From Prevotella sp. (GTDB taxonomy: Bacteria; Bacteroidota; Bacteroidia; Bacteroidales; Bacteroidaceae): a stretch of DNA of 64,000 nucleotides. Shown here piece after piece: positions 52,998 to 61,254 of the stretch. Where the stretch lies: positions 22,984-86,983 of the forward strand of contig JAFTFG010000022.1 of the NCBI GenBank assembly GCA_017449675.1, written 5' to 3'. Both the position numbers and the translations under genes were made by a program. The first letter of the stretch is position 1. Each line of letters opens with the position of its first letter. Under the pieces are notes generated by a model that saw nothing but the letters and a program-made list of their open reading frames with translations, was not told the origin of the DNA and did no database searches.

Positions 52998-53986
52998 AGC
53001 GCTTCTAACATTCGTTTGATAACTACGGAACAACTGATCTCGCGGTTGGCTGCCTCTGGAATGACAATACTGTTGGGACTCTCTATGACATCGTCTGTCA
53101 CAATGAGACCACGACGGACAGGTAGGCAGTGCATGAACTTTCCGTTGTTCGTCCATGACATGTGTTCGGTATCTACCGTCCATGACATGTCCTTGGAGGT
53201 AATCTTACCGTAATTAGCGGGGTTGGTCACACCGGGGTTCGACCAGTTCTTGGCATAGATGAAGTCCGCTCCCTCGAAGGCTTTCTTCTGGTCATATTCC
53301 ACACGGGCACTCCCAACAAAACGGGGGTCTAACTCATAGCCCTCAGGATGGGTGATGACGAAATCGACATCTGCGGCGTTCATCCACTGAGCGAATGAGT
53401 TGGGAACAGCCTGTGGCAATGCACGGCAGTGAGGGGCCCAGGTGAGAACGACCTTCGGGCGTTTGCTTGTTGCTGTGTCACAGCAAGAGACAGGACGGCC
53501 CCAGTTTTCCTCAATTGTTATTAGATCGGCAAAGGCCTGAAGGGGATGTACGGTGGCTGTCTCCATGGCGAAGACGGGTTTGCCGCTATATTTGATAAAC
53601 TGGTTTAGTACGGTCTCGGCATAGTCATACTCACGATCGGTGAGTCCGGCAAACGAGCGTACTCCAATCATATCGCAATAACAACCCATCACGGGGATGG
53701 CCTCCAACAGGTGTTCCGACTTGTCACCATCCATGATGACACCCCGCTCGGTCTCTAATTTCCAAGCACCGGCATTGACATCGAGTACGATGACATTCAT
53801 GCCGAGGTTCATGGCTGCTTTCTGTGTGGAGAGTCTTGTACGCAGTGAGTTATTGAAGAAAATCATCATCAGGGTTTTGTTCTTACCCAGATGCTGGTAT
53901 TTGAAACGATCGCTTTTGATTTCTTGTGCTTCGGCGAGTGCTTGACGGATGTCGCCGATATCCTGTACATTGATAAAGGTTTTCAT
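52994..53986 (-). CDS. argF: N-succinylornithine carbamoyltransferase (ArgF')
   Basis: 330 residues. Carbamoyl-phosphate binding motif SLRTR (~47-51) replaces the STRTR of common ornithine carbamoyltransferases, and the late HCLPVRR block is present. The sequence is very close to the Bacteroides fragilis N-succinylornithine transcarbamylase as I remember it (WKLETERGVIMDGDK, LLEAIPVMGCYCD, MTWAPH-type block). Two differences stand out. Residue 90 is Ser (GDKSEHLLEA), where I recall Pro90 deciding succinyl versus acetyl specificity. About ten extra residues (around VSCCDTATS) are encoded by a 17-nt palindrome and its flank at 53470-53486. It would act after ArgD to make N-succinylcitrulline. 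Confidence 0.85.
   Translation of the reverse strand: MKTFINVQDIGDIRQALAEAQEIKSDRFKYQHLGKNKTLMMIFFNNSLRTRLSTQKAAMNLGMNVIVLDVNAGAWKLETERGVIMDGDKSEHLLEAIPVMGCYCDMIGVRSFAGLTDREYDYAETVLNQFIKYSGKPVFAMETATVHPLQAFADLITIEENWGRPVSCCDTATSKRPKVVLTWAPHCRALPQAVPNSFAQWMNAADVDFVITHPEGYELDPRFVGSARVEYDQKKAFEGADFIYAKNWSNPGVTNPANYGKITSKDMSWTVDTEHMSWTNNGKFMHCLPVRRGLIVTDDVIESPNSIVIPEAANREISCSVVIKRMLEAL
53470..53486. repeat. 17-nt palindrome inside argF'
   Basis: TTGCTGTG-T-CACAGCAA is a perfect inverted repeat lying in the part of argF' that looks like an in-frame insertion. Its shape (GCTGnG...CnCAGC) is like that of the 19-nt palindromes at 3931, 4449 and 8404. Confidence 0.75.
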
Positions 53987-54001
53987 AATTTATTATTTTT
54001 G

Positions 54002-54041
54002 GCGATATAACGATATAGCGATATAGCGATATTACGATATT
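54002..54041. repeat. Octanucleotide tandem repeat in the argF' leader
   Basis: Five 8-nt units (GCGATATA, ACGATATA, GCGATATA, GCGATATT, ACGATATT) fill most of the 60-nt gap between the proA stop and the argF' start on the - strand. Unit number could vary and alter spacing ahead of argF'. Confidence 0.9.
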
Positions 54042-54046
54042 GTGAG

Positions 54047-55294
54047 TTATGGGCGTGTCTGTCCTTCTCCCTCTATGAGCCATTTATAGGTGGTGATCTC
54101 TTCCAAGGCCATCGGACCGCGAGGACCGAGTTTCTGGGTGCTGATACCTATCTCCGCACCTAATCCGAACTGGGCACCATCCGTAAAAGAGGTGGGGGCG
54201 TTCCAATAGACACAGGCCGCATCGACATGTTGCTGGAATTTTCTTGCCGCTTCCTCATCTTGGGTGATAATAGCCTCACTATGCCCGGAGCCGTATCGGT
54301 CGATATGAGCCAGCGCTTCTTCCAAGGACGAGACGGTCTTAACGGCCATCTTATAGTCCATGAACTCTGTCCCGAAAGCATCGGGGGTGGCAAGCCGGAG
54401 AAGAATATCTGGATATTGTCCTGTCAGTAGTTGAAAGGCCGGAGCGTCTGCATAGAGGATGACCTTATGGTCACGTAGGGGCTTTGTCAGGGCTGTCAGA
54501 TCACCCAAGCGCTTCTCATGGATGATAAGGCAGTCGAGAGCGTTGCAGACACTCACACGACGGGTCTTGGCATTACAGATAATAGCCTGCCCCATCTCTA
54601 CGTCACCATCCTTGTCGAAATAGGTATTGACGACACCGGCTCCTGTCTCGATGACAGGAATACGTGCCGTGTCGCGGACAAAGTCAATCAGTCGTCTGCC
54701 GCCGCGAGGGATACACAAATCGATATATCCCACAGCATTCAACATCTCACCCGTTGCCTCATGGGTGGCTGGAAGCAATGTGACTACATCAGGGTTCACA
54801 CCGAAACGCTCCAAGACTTCATGAATCAACTCTACCGATGCTTGGTTGGAGAGGTCGGCATCACTACCTCCTTTTAAGACACAGGCATTCCCGCTCTTGA
54901 AACAGAGTGAGAAGACATCGTACGTCACGTTGGGACGGGCTTCGTAGATCATACCGATGACCCCGAAGGGAACAGACACCCTGCGAAGACGCAGACCGTT
55001 AGGCAGTGTCTTCTCTTTAGTGATATGACCTAACGGGGAGGGAAGAGAGGCGACGTTGCGCATATCGGCTGCAATATCGTCCAAACGCTTCTCCGTCAGT
55101 TGCAGACGGTCGTATAAGGGATTCTTGGCATCCATCTTTGCCAGGTCTTTCTCGTTGGCAGCGAGGATACGTTCCTTGAAATCTACAATAGCGTCTGCGA
55201 CAGCCAATAGGATGTCGTTACGCTGTGAGTCGGTAAGTAATGCAAGACTTTTACTGGCTGTCTTGACCCTTTTGAATGTTTCTGTAAGGTCCAT
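54047..55294 (-). CDS. proA: Gamma-glutamyl phosphate reductase
   Basis: 415 residues, the normal length for ProA. Aldehyde-dehydrogenase-fold features are [36 protein letters not shown] and the catalytic Cys region [23 protein letters not shown], with [12 protein letters not shown] and [13 protein letters not shown] near the end. It reduces gamma-glutamyl phosphate to glutamate semialdehyde with NADPH in the proline pathway. It lies 11 nt after proB. Confidence 0.95.
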   Translation of the reverse strand: MDLTETFKRVKTASKSLALLTDSQRNDILLAVADAIVDFKERILAANEKDLAKMDAKNPLYDRLQLTEKRLDDIAADMRNVASLPSPLGHITKEKTLPNGLRLRRVSVPFGVIGMIYEARPNVTYDVFSLCFKSGNACVLKGGSDADLSNQASVELIHEVLERFGVNPDVVTLLPATHEATGEMLNAVGYIDLCIPRGGRRLIDFVRDTARIPVIETGAGVVNTYFDKDGDVEMGQAIICNAKTRRVSVCNALDCLIIHEKRLGDLTALTKPLRDHKVILYADAPAFQLLTGQYPDILLRLATPDAFGTEFMDYKMAVKTVSSLEEALAHIDRYGSGHSEAIITQDEEAARKFQQHVDAACVYWNAPTSFTDGAQFGLGAEIGISTQKLGPRGPMALEEITTYKWLIEGEGQTRP

Positions 55295-55305
55295 AGTTTA
55301 ATAGG

Positions 55306-56085
55306 TTAATGGGTTGGGTGAGGAATAAACTCAGTATGGGGAACCGTCTCCTTATGCTTGATGAGATCGATGAGGATACTGTCTCGTTCACCATTGGCGA
55401 TGATGACACGAATACCATCCTGAGAAATCTTACTCGCTGTGGTGTATTTGGAATGCATACCACCACGTCCGAAGGCACTTTTCTCTGTTTGGATATACTT
55501 GCTGAGGTCGGTGCCTGGCTCGACTTCCCGAATCAGTTGTGAGGACGGCGCATCGGGATGACCGGTATAGATACCGTCGATATTAGAAAGGAGGATAAGG
55601 GTGTCTGCCTCCATCATCCGTGCGATGAGGCCCGACAACTCGTCATTATCGGTAAACATCAATTCAGTGACACTGACCGTATCGTTCTCATTGACAATGG
55701 GAAGGACACCGTTCTCTAACATGACAGTCATACAGGCACGCTGGTTCTCATACTGCTCACCAGGCTCAAAGTTCTCTTTCATCGTGAGGACCTGCCCTAC
55801 ATGCATGTGGTACTCCCTGAAAAGGTCGTAATATAACCCGATGAGTTTAGCCTGGCCAAGGGCAGAGAACAACTGACGCTGTTCTACGGAATCCATGTCA
55901 TGGTCTACTTTTAACTCTCCACGGCCACTGGCCATCGCACCGGAGGAGACAAGGATGACTTCATAGTCCTGTTGGCGCAACCATGCTATCTGGTCGACCA
56001 ATGCTGACATACGTGTCACGTCTAACTTGCCGTCAGTTCGTGTTAATACGTTGGAACCAACCTTTACTACTATTCGGTGTCTCAT
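55306..56085 (-). CDS. proB: Glutamate 5-kinase, without PUA domain
   Basis: 259 residues with the amino-acid-kinase fold: VVKVGSNVLT, VSSGAMASGRGEL, VLPIVNENDTVS, DNDELSGLIARMM, LILLSNIDGIYTG and GRGGMHSKYTTASKIS. The C-terminal PUA domain found in the ~367-residue enterobacterial ProB is absent, so this is the kinase-only form, and feedback control may differ. The start overlaps the acyl-CoA ligase stop by 4 nt. Confidence 0.95.
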   Translation of the reverse strand: MRHRIVVKVGSNVLTRTDGKLDVTRMSALVDQIAWLRQQDYEVILVSSGAMASGRGELKVDHDMDSVEQRQLFSALGQAKLIGLYYDLFREYHMHVGQVLTMKENFEPGEQYENQRACMTVMLENGVLPIVNENDTVSVTELMFTDNDELSGLIARMMEADTLILLSNIDGIYTGHPDAPSSQLIREVEPGTDLSKYIQTEKSAFGRGGMHSKYTTASKISQDGIRVIIANGERDSILIDLIKHKETVPHTEFIPHPTH

Positions 56086-57788
56086 TTCTGCTTGTCTTTC
56101 TCTCTGATCTCTACACGACGGATCTTACCGCTGATGGTCTTGGGTAACTCATCGACAAACTCCACGATACGTGGGTATTTGTAGGGGGCTGTCTCGTGCT
56201 TGACATGTTCCTGTAATTCTTTGACAAGGGCTTCGCCTGCTTTGTCTTTCCATTCCTTGCCTAAGACGATAGTGGCTTTGACCACCATCCCTCGAATGTC
56301 ATCGGGGACTCCGGTAATGGCACATTCTACTACGGCAGGATGGGTCATCAGGGCACTCTCGACCTCAAAAGGACCGATACGGTAACCGCTTGATTTTATG
56401 ACATCGTCAATGCGGCCCTCGAACCAATAGTAACCGTCCTCATCGCGCCAGGCCATATCACCGGTATGGTAGATACCGTCATGCCATGCTTCTTTGGTGA
56501 GTTCGGCATCACGGTAATACTCCTTGAACAAACCAATAGGTTTCTTGTCACCGACTCGTACAACGATCTCACCTTTCTCACCGTCTTCACAAGAGGTTCC
56601 GTCGGCGCGGAGGAGATCGATATCATACTGGGTATTCGGAATACCCATACTTCCCGGTTTGGGAGTCATCCACGGCATGGTACCTAAGGTCATCGTCGTT
56701 TCTGTCTGTCCGAAGCCTTCCATCATACGAATACCTGTCTTTTCGAAGAACTTATCGAAGACAGCAGGGTTTAGTGCCTCTCCTGCCGTAGTACAGTATT
56801 CCAATGACGAGAGGTCATATTTCGAGAGGTCCTCTCGAATCATGAAACGATAGATGGTGGGCGGTGCACAGAAACTGGTGACCTTATATTTCTCTATCTG
56901 TCGCAATAAGGTGTCTGCATTGAACTTCTCATGGTCAAAGACAAAGACGGTAGCACCTGCAAACCATTGGCCGTAGAACTTTCCCCATACGGCTTTTCCC
57001 CAACCGGTATCAGCAACCGTGAGATGCAGGGATCCTTCATGCAGGTTGTGCCAGAAAACACCGGTAGTAAGATGCCCCATCGCATAGAGGTAGTCATGAG
57101 CCACCATCTTAGGCTCACCACTGGTACCACTGGTGAAATACATAAGCATGGTGTCGTCGTTGTCATTGACGAATGAGGGACGCTGGAACGGGGGAGCCTG
57201 CTTCCACTCAGCCTGCCAGTCATGACAAAGTGATGAGTGAAGAGTGAAGAGTGAAGAATTGGCTGCTGCCATCGGCTGATGGTCTCCTACCACGATGACA
57301 CTCTTCAGCGTAGGACTCTCGTCGACAGACAAACCTATTTGCTCACAGACATAAGCATCATCTACACAGACAATCGCCTTGACAGAAGCACGGGTATTGC
57401 GATAGACAATATCGTGTTTGGTCAACATATGGGTGGCGGGAATCACAATGGCTCCAATTTTATGTAAGGCGAGCATCACCACCCACCACTCGTATCTGCG
57501 CTTCAGAATCAGCATCACGGGATCGTTCTTGCCGATACCAAGGCTTTGAAGATAAGCGGCGGCCTGGTCGGTCTGTTCTTTTAATTGGGCAAAGGTGGTA
57601 CGGATCTCCTCGCCTTGGTCGTTGGTCCATAACAAAGCCAAGCCTTCTGGCTTCTCTTTCGCCCATTCATCCATGACATCGTAGGCAAAATTGAAGTTCT
57701 CTGGAATGATAAACTCCAAATGTTGCTGATAGTCTTCGACCGACGTAAACGTGGTCTGTTTAAGAAATCTCTCTAACATCTTATTCAA
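56082..57788 (-). CDS. AMP-forming acyl-CoA synthetase
   Basis: 568 residues of the ANL superfamily: the ATP motif YFTSGTSGEPKMVAHD, the GFGQTETT region, HTGDMAWRDEDGYYWFEGRIDDVIKSSGYRIGPFEVESAL and the catalytic Lys near PKTISGKIRRVEI. It most resembles acetyl/medium-chain acyl-CoA ligases; the acyl substrate is not readable. The XRE-cupin regulator gene overlaps its start by 8 nt, a pairing I recall from other Bacteroidetes. A run of 7-nt repeats (57229-57256) encodes SSLFTLHSSL, probably an in-frame extra loop. Supplying an acyl-CoA for the N-acylglutamate branch is a speculation from context. Confidence 0.85.
   Translation of the reverse strand: MNKMLERFLKQTTFTSVEDYQQHLEFIIPENFNFAYDVMDEWAKEKPEGLALLWTNDQGEEIRTTFAQLKEQTDQAAAYLQSLGIGKNDPVMLILKRRYEWWVVMLALHKIGAIVIPATHMLTKHDIVYRNTRASVKAIVCVDDAYVCEQIGLSVDESPTLKSVIVVGDHQPMAAANSSLFTLHSSLCHDWQAEWKQAPPFQRPSFVNDNDDTMLMYFTSGTSGEPKMVAHDYLYAMGHLTTGVFWHNLHEGSLHLTVADTGWGKAVWGKFYGQWFAGATVFVFDHEKFNADTLLRQIEKYKVTSFCAPPTIYRFMIREDLSKYDLSSLEYCTTAGEALNPAVFDKFFEKTGIRMMEGFGQTETTMTLGTMPWMTPKPGSMGIPNTQYDIDLLRADGTSCEDGEKGEIVVRVGDKKPIGLFKEYYRDAELTKEAWHDGIYHTGDMAWRDEDGYYWFEGRIDDVIKSSGYRIGPFEVESALMTHPAVVECAITGVPDDIRGMVVKATIVLGKEWKDKAGEALVKELQEHVKHETAPYKYPRIVEFVDELPKTISGKIRRVEIREKDKQK
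57229..57256. repeat. Heptanucleotide repeat inside the acyl-CoA ligase gene
   Basis: Four 7-nt units on the + strand (AGTGATG, AGTGAAG, AGTGAAG, AGTGAAG). On the coding strand they read as CTTCACT units and encode SSLFTLHSSL. A one-unit change would shift the reading frame at about one third of the gene. Confidence 0.9.
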
Positions 57789-58338
57789 CGGTAAATGCTA
57801 AGAATTTTACTGCCTTGTCACCAACGGCAAGCATGCCATGGGGCTTGGTAGAGTCAAAATAGATACTGTCTCCCTCCTCAAGTACGATGGTCTTACCACC
57901 GATATAGAGTTCCATCGAGCCTTCAAGAACCAGATTGAACTCCTGGCCCCCGTGTGAATTCTTGTAAATGGTGCGGGCACCTGGTTTGGGCTCAACAGTA
58001 ACAATAAACACGTCTGCTTTATGGTTGACAAAGCCACTCACCAGACTCTGATACTTATATGCTTTGGTACGTTCAACACTCATACCCTGTCCCTTACGAA
58101 CCACAAAGTATGATTTCATATGTGCTGACTCAGCGAACATCAGTTCCTCGGCAGAGATACCGTATTTATGAGCGATCTTCATCAGATTGGAGATGGTGAT
58201 GTCCAACTCACCAGCCTCAATCTTCTCATATTTCTCCGTAGAGATACCTATTGTCTCTGCCATCTCACTGACAGGAATATCAAGTACGTCACGCAGTCCG
58301 CGCAGCCGTTCTCCTATTTGTCTTAACTGTTCGTCCAT
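57781..58338 (-). CDS. XRE-family transcriptional regulator with cupin domain
   Basis: 185 residues. The N-terminal helix-turn-helix (~5-65: RGLRDVLDIPVSEMAETIGISTEKYEKIEAGELDITISNLMKIAHKYG) is followed by a cupin sensor domain (~105-183: HGGQEFNLVLEGSMELYIGGKTIVLEEGDSIYFDSTKPHGM). The cupin keeps metal-ligand-like residues (His-x3-Glu and a later His). Such regulators sense small ligands and control neighbouring catabolic or acyl-CoA genes. It overlaps the ligase gene and lies 34 nt after proC. Confidence 0.9.
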   Translation of the reverse strand: MDEQLRQIGERLRGLRDVLDIPVSEMAETIGISTEKYEKIEAGELDITISNLMKIAHKYGISAEELMFAESAHMKSYFVVRKGQGMSVERTKAYKYQSLVSGFVNHKADVFIVTVEPKPGARTIYKNSHGGQEFNLVLEGSMELYIGGKTIVLEEGDSIYFDSTKPHGMLAVGDKAVKFLAFTVE

Positions 58339-58372
58339 ATCATGTCTATTCTTAATGCTTGATGAATAATGT

Positions 58373-59152
58373 CTATTTCAATCCAGCCTTGAGGCCACGG
58401 ATAACACTGCTGGTGAACCCCGCATGCTCCATCTCGTTAAGCCCTTTGATGGTCACTCCGCCGGGTGTCGTCACTAAATCGATGGCGGCCTCGGGATGTA
58501 AACCGCTTGCCTGTAATAGTTCTACAGCACCTTTCATGGTCTGCATCACAATCTTTTTGGCATCGTCGGCCTTGAATCCCAACTCTACACCGCCTTCTGA
58601 AGCAGCCCGGACATAGCGCATGGCATAGGCAATACCACAGGAAGCAAGGGTTGTTCCTGCTGCCAGATGCTGCTCATCGGTAATAATAGTCTGCCCCATC
58701 TCATCGAAGATACTTTTCACGAGTTCTGTCTGCTGCTGTGTCACAGTGGCACACGGAACGAGGAAGGTCATGGAAGCCAGTTGGGCTATAGCGATGTTAG
58801 GGATACACAAGAACAGGGGAGGGCAGGCGGGCAACCACTCTTTGATCTTTGCAGAGGGGACACCTGCGGCAATGACGATGAGAATCTGTTTATTAGGATT
58901 CAATACCTCCTTGAGGTCCTTCAGTACCGGCTCTACCAACCAAGGCTTTACACAGACACAGACAATATCTGCATCCTGCGCAGCCATCCGGTTGTCGGTC
59001 GTCACAGACACACCTTGTTTCGCAAACTTCTCCACCACCTGTTGTGACGGATCAGCCACGGTGATATCCTCATTCTTGAAAGACTCACCTTTGATGAGTC
59101 CTTCGACGGTAGCGCCACCCATGGCGCCAGCGCCTATCATTGCTATTTTCAT
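58373..59152 (-). CDS. proC: Pyrroline-5-carboxylate reductase
   Basis: 259 residues with the Rossmann start MKIAMIGAGAMGGATVEGL, the conserved VCVCVKPW and IVIAAGVPSAKI, and the C-terminal signature around LVTTPGGVTIKGLNEMEHAGFTSSV. It completes proline synthesis from glutamate. Its start overlaps the argD stop by ATGA, linking arginine and proline genes in one transcript. Confidence 0.95.
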   Translation of the reverse strand: MKIAMIGAGAMGGATVEGLIKGESFKNEDITVADPSQQVVEKFAKQGVSVTTDNRMAAQDADIVCVCVKPWLVEPVLKDLKEVLNPNKQILIVIAAGVPSAKIKEWLPACPPLFLCIPNIAIAQLASMTFLVPCATVTQQQTELVKSIFDEMGQTIITDEQHLAAGTTLASCGIAYAMRYVRAASEGGVELGFKADDAKKIVMQTMKGAVELLQASGLHPEAAIDLVTTPGGVTIKGLNEMEHAGFTSSVIRGLKAGLK

Positions 59153-60288
59153 ATGGATACTAATACTTTCTTCAGTTTCTCAATAAACACGTCTGCTTCT
59201 GCTTTTGTCAGGCAGAGCGGGGGAAGTAGTCGCAGTATGTTGGTGCCTGCACAACCTGTAAAACAGTGCTCATGATAAATCAGAGGCTGACGAATATCCT
59301 TGTGAGGAATGTCCAAGTCAATGCCAATCATTAATCCGCGACCACGGATATCCTTGATATGCGGGCTATTGATCTTTCTAAGTTCCTCCATCAGATAAGT
59401 ACCAACGGTATCCGCATTCTCTACCAGTTTCTCTCCCTCAAAGACATCCAGGACAGCCAATGCGGCTGCACACGCCAGATGGTTGCCGCCGAAGGTGGTA
59501 CCTAGTTGCCCGTATACGGGCTCGAACTCAGGAGAGATCAATACACCACCCATCGGGAACCCATTGGCAATCCCTTTTGCTACGGTGATGATGTCTGGTT
59601 TGATGTCCAACCACTGATGGGCAAAAAACTTACCGCTCCGTCCATAACCGCATTGTATCTCATCACAGATGAGTATGGTATTATACTGTTTACAGAGTTT
59701 CTCAAGTCCTTGGGCGAACTCCTTGGTGGCTAGTTTGATGCCGCCGACTCCCTGAATACACTCAAGGATGACAGCGCAAACATCACCCTTCTGTAATTCC
59801 TGCTCCCATGCGTTGAGATCGTTCAAAGGCAGATAGGTCACATGACCGTTGGCATTAATGGGAGCGATGATCTTTGGATTATTAGTCACCTCTACTGCTA
59901 ATGAGGTGCGTCCGTGGAAAGCCTTCTCTGCACTGAGAACACGTGTTCTCCCATTGGTGAACGAGGCGAGTTTCAAAGCGTTCTCATTAGCCTCGGCACC
60001 ACTGTTGATCAGAAACAACTGATAATCATCATAACCACAGATTTTTCCTAGTCGGTTTGCGAGTTCTACTTGCAACTTGTTGATGACGGAGTTGGAATAG
60101 AATCCTATCTTATTGAGTTGTTCTGTGACCTTTTCTATATAGTGGGGATGGGAGTGCCCGATGCTGATGACGGCATGACCGCCATAAAGATCAAGGTACT
60201 CCTGGCCTTGATCGTCCCAAACCTTACAACCCTGCCCTTTTACGATGTTTACATCAAACAGGGGATATACATCGAATAATTTCATCAT
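59149..60288 (-). CDS. argD: N-succinyl/acetylornithine aminotransferase
   Basis: 379 residues of class III PLP aminotransferase: LDLYGGHAVISIGHSHP, INSGAEANENALKLAS, RTSLAVEVT, CDEIQCGYGRSGKFFAHQ and the PLP Lys in TVAKGIANGFPMGG. With a succinylornithine carbamoyltransferase downstream, the substrate is probably N-succinylornithine (inference). It starts directly after argC and overlaps proC by 4 nt. Confidence 0.93.
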   Translation of the reverse strand: MMKLFDVYPLFDVNIVKGQGCKVWDDQGQEYLDLYGGHAVISIGHSHPHYIEKVTEQLNKIGFYSNSVINKLQVELANRLGKICGYDDYQLFLINSGAEANENALKLASFTNGRTRVLSAEKAFHGRTSLAVEVTNNPKIIAPINANGHVTYLPLNDLNAWEQELQKGDVCAVILECIQGVGGIKLATKEFAQGLEKLCKQYNTILICDEIQCGYGRSGKFFAHQWLDIKPDIITVAKGIANGFPMGGVLISPEFEPVYGQLGTTFGGNHLACAAALAVLDVFEGEKLVENADTVGTYLMEELRKINSPHIKDIRGRGLMIGIDLDIPHKDIRQPLIYHEHCFTGCAGTNILRLLPPLCLTKAEADVFIEKLKKVLVSI

Positions 60289-61254
60289 TTAGAATGCGCT
60301 TGCTTTTAGTTTAAGTCCGGCGGTCTCTTCGATGCCGAACATGATATTCATATTTTGTACAGCCTGCCCTACAGCACCCTTTAATAAGTTGTCAATGGTT
60401 GATGTTACCAGTATTTTCCCGTCAAAGCAGTCAACGTGTACCAGTGCCTTATTCGTATTCACTACCTGTTTGAGGTCGATGGCCTTATCGCTATAGTGGG
60501 TAAAGGCGGCATTGGCATAAAAATCTTTGTAGGCATCAACGATGTCTGCAGCCGGAGCCTTGGTCTTGATGACACAGGTGCAGAAAATACCTCGGGCAAA
60601 GTCGCCACGGTAGGGTATGAAGTCGATATCAGCATCCAAATAACCTTGAACCTGTGCCAATGACTGTCGTATCTCTGCGATATGCTGATGGGTGAAAGCC
60701 TTGTAAATGCTCAGGTTGTTGTTGCGCCAGGAAAAATGTGTGGTGGCACCTAGCTTCTGACCTGCACCCGTTGAGCCAGTGATGGCATTGACAGCCACAT
60801 CTTCTTTCAATAAGTTCAAATTTGCGGCAGGTAATAGTGCCAGTTGAATACAGGTAGCGAAACACCCGGGGTTGGCTACATGGCGTGCTTGGGCTATCTC
60901 TTCTTTGTTAATCTCTGGGAGACCGTAGATATAATCGTGGGCCCCCTTGATACGGAAATCTTGAGCCAAATCGATGATCTTGACGTTGGAAGGGATGGCG
61001 TGTTCTTTCAAAAAAGCCTCACTTTTACCGTGACCGAAGCAGAAGAATACGACATCCACTTGGTCGAACGGCATCGCATCGGTGAATCTCAAGGTCGTTT
61101 CTCCGATGAGTCCTTCATGTACATCACTGACAAGGTTACCAGCATTACTCTCTGAGTTGGCAAAGACAATCTCTGCCTCAGGATGGTTCAGTAACAAACG
61201 GATGAGTTCTCCACCGGTATAGCCTGCCGCACCTAAAATACCTATCTTAATCAT
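60289..61254 (-). CDS. argC: N-acetyl/N-succinyl-gamma-glutamyl-phosphate reductase
   Basis: 321 residues: GILGAAGYTGGELIRLLLNHP, the catalytic Cys in ANPGCFATCIQLALLPA, and the late PYRGDFARGIFCTCVI block. It reduces the N-acylglutamyl phosphate to the semialdehyde. The start overlaps the argG stop by 4 nt. Confidence 0.95.
   Translation of the reverse strand: MIKIGILGAAGYTGGELIRLLLNHPEAEIVFANSESNAGNLVSDVHEGLIGETTLRFTDAMPFDQVDVVFFCFGHGKSEAFLKEHAIPSNVKIIDLAQDFRIKGAHDYIYGLPEINKEEIAQARHVANPGCFATCIQLALLPAANLNLLKEDVAVNAITGSTGAGQKLGATTHFSWRNNNLSIYKAFTHQHIAEIRQSLAQVQGYLDADIDFIPYRGDFARGIFCTCVIKTKAPAADIVDAYKDFYANAAFTHYSDKAIDLKQVVNTNKALVHVDCFDGKILVTSTIDNLLKGAVGQAVQNMNIMFGIEETAGLKLKASAF

Noticed and set aside
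52998-53183. A longer N-terminus for the threonine aldolase.
   Set aside because: It runs through argF' in another frame and is not like the family; ATG 52997 gives the normal start and an ATGA overlap.
58730-58748. CTGTGTCACAG in proC resembles the argF' palindrome core.
   Set aside because: It encodes a normal ProC segment (TVTQQQTELVK) with no sign of insertion, so it is likely chance.
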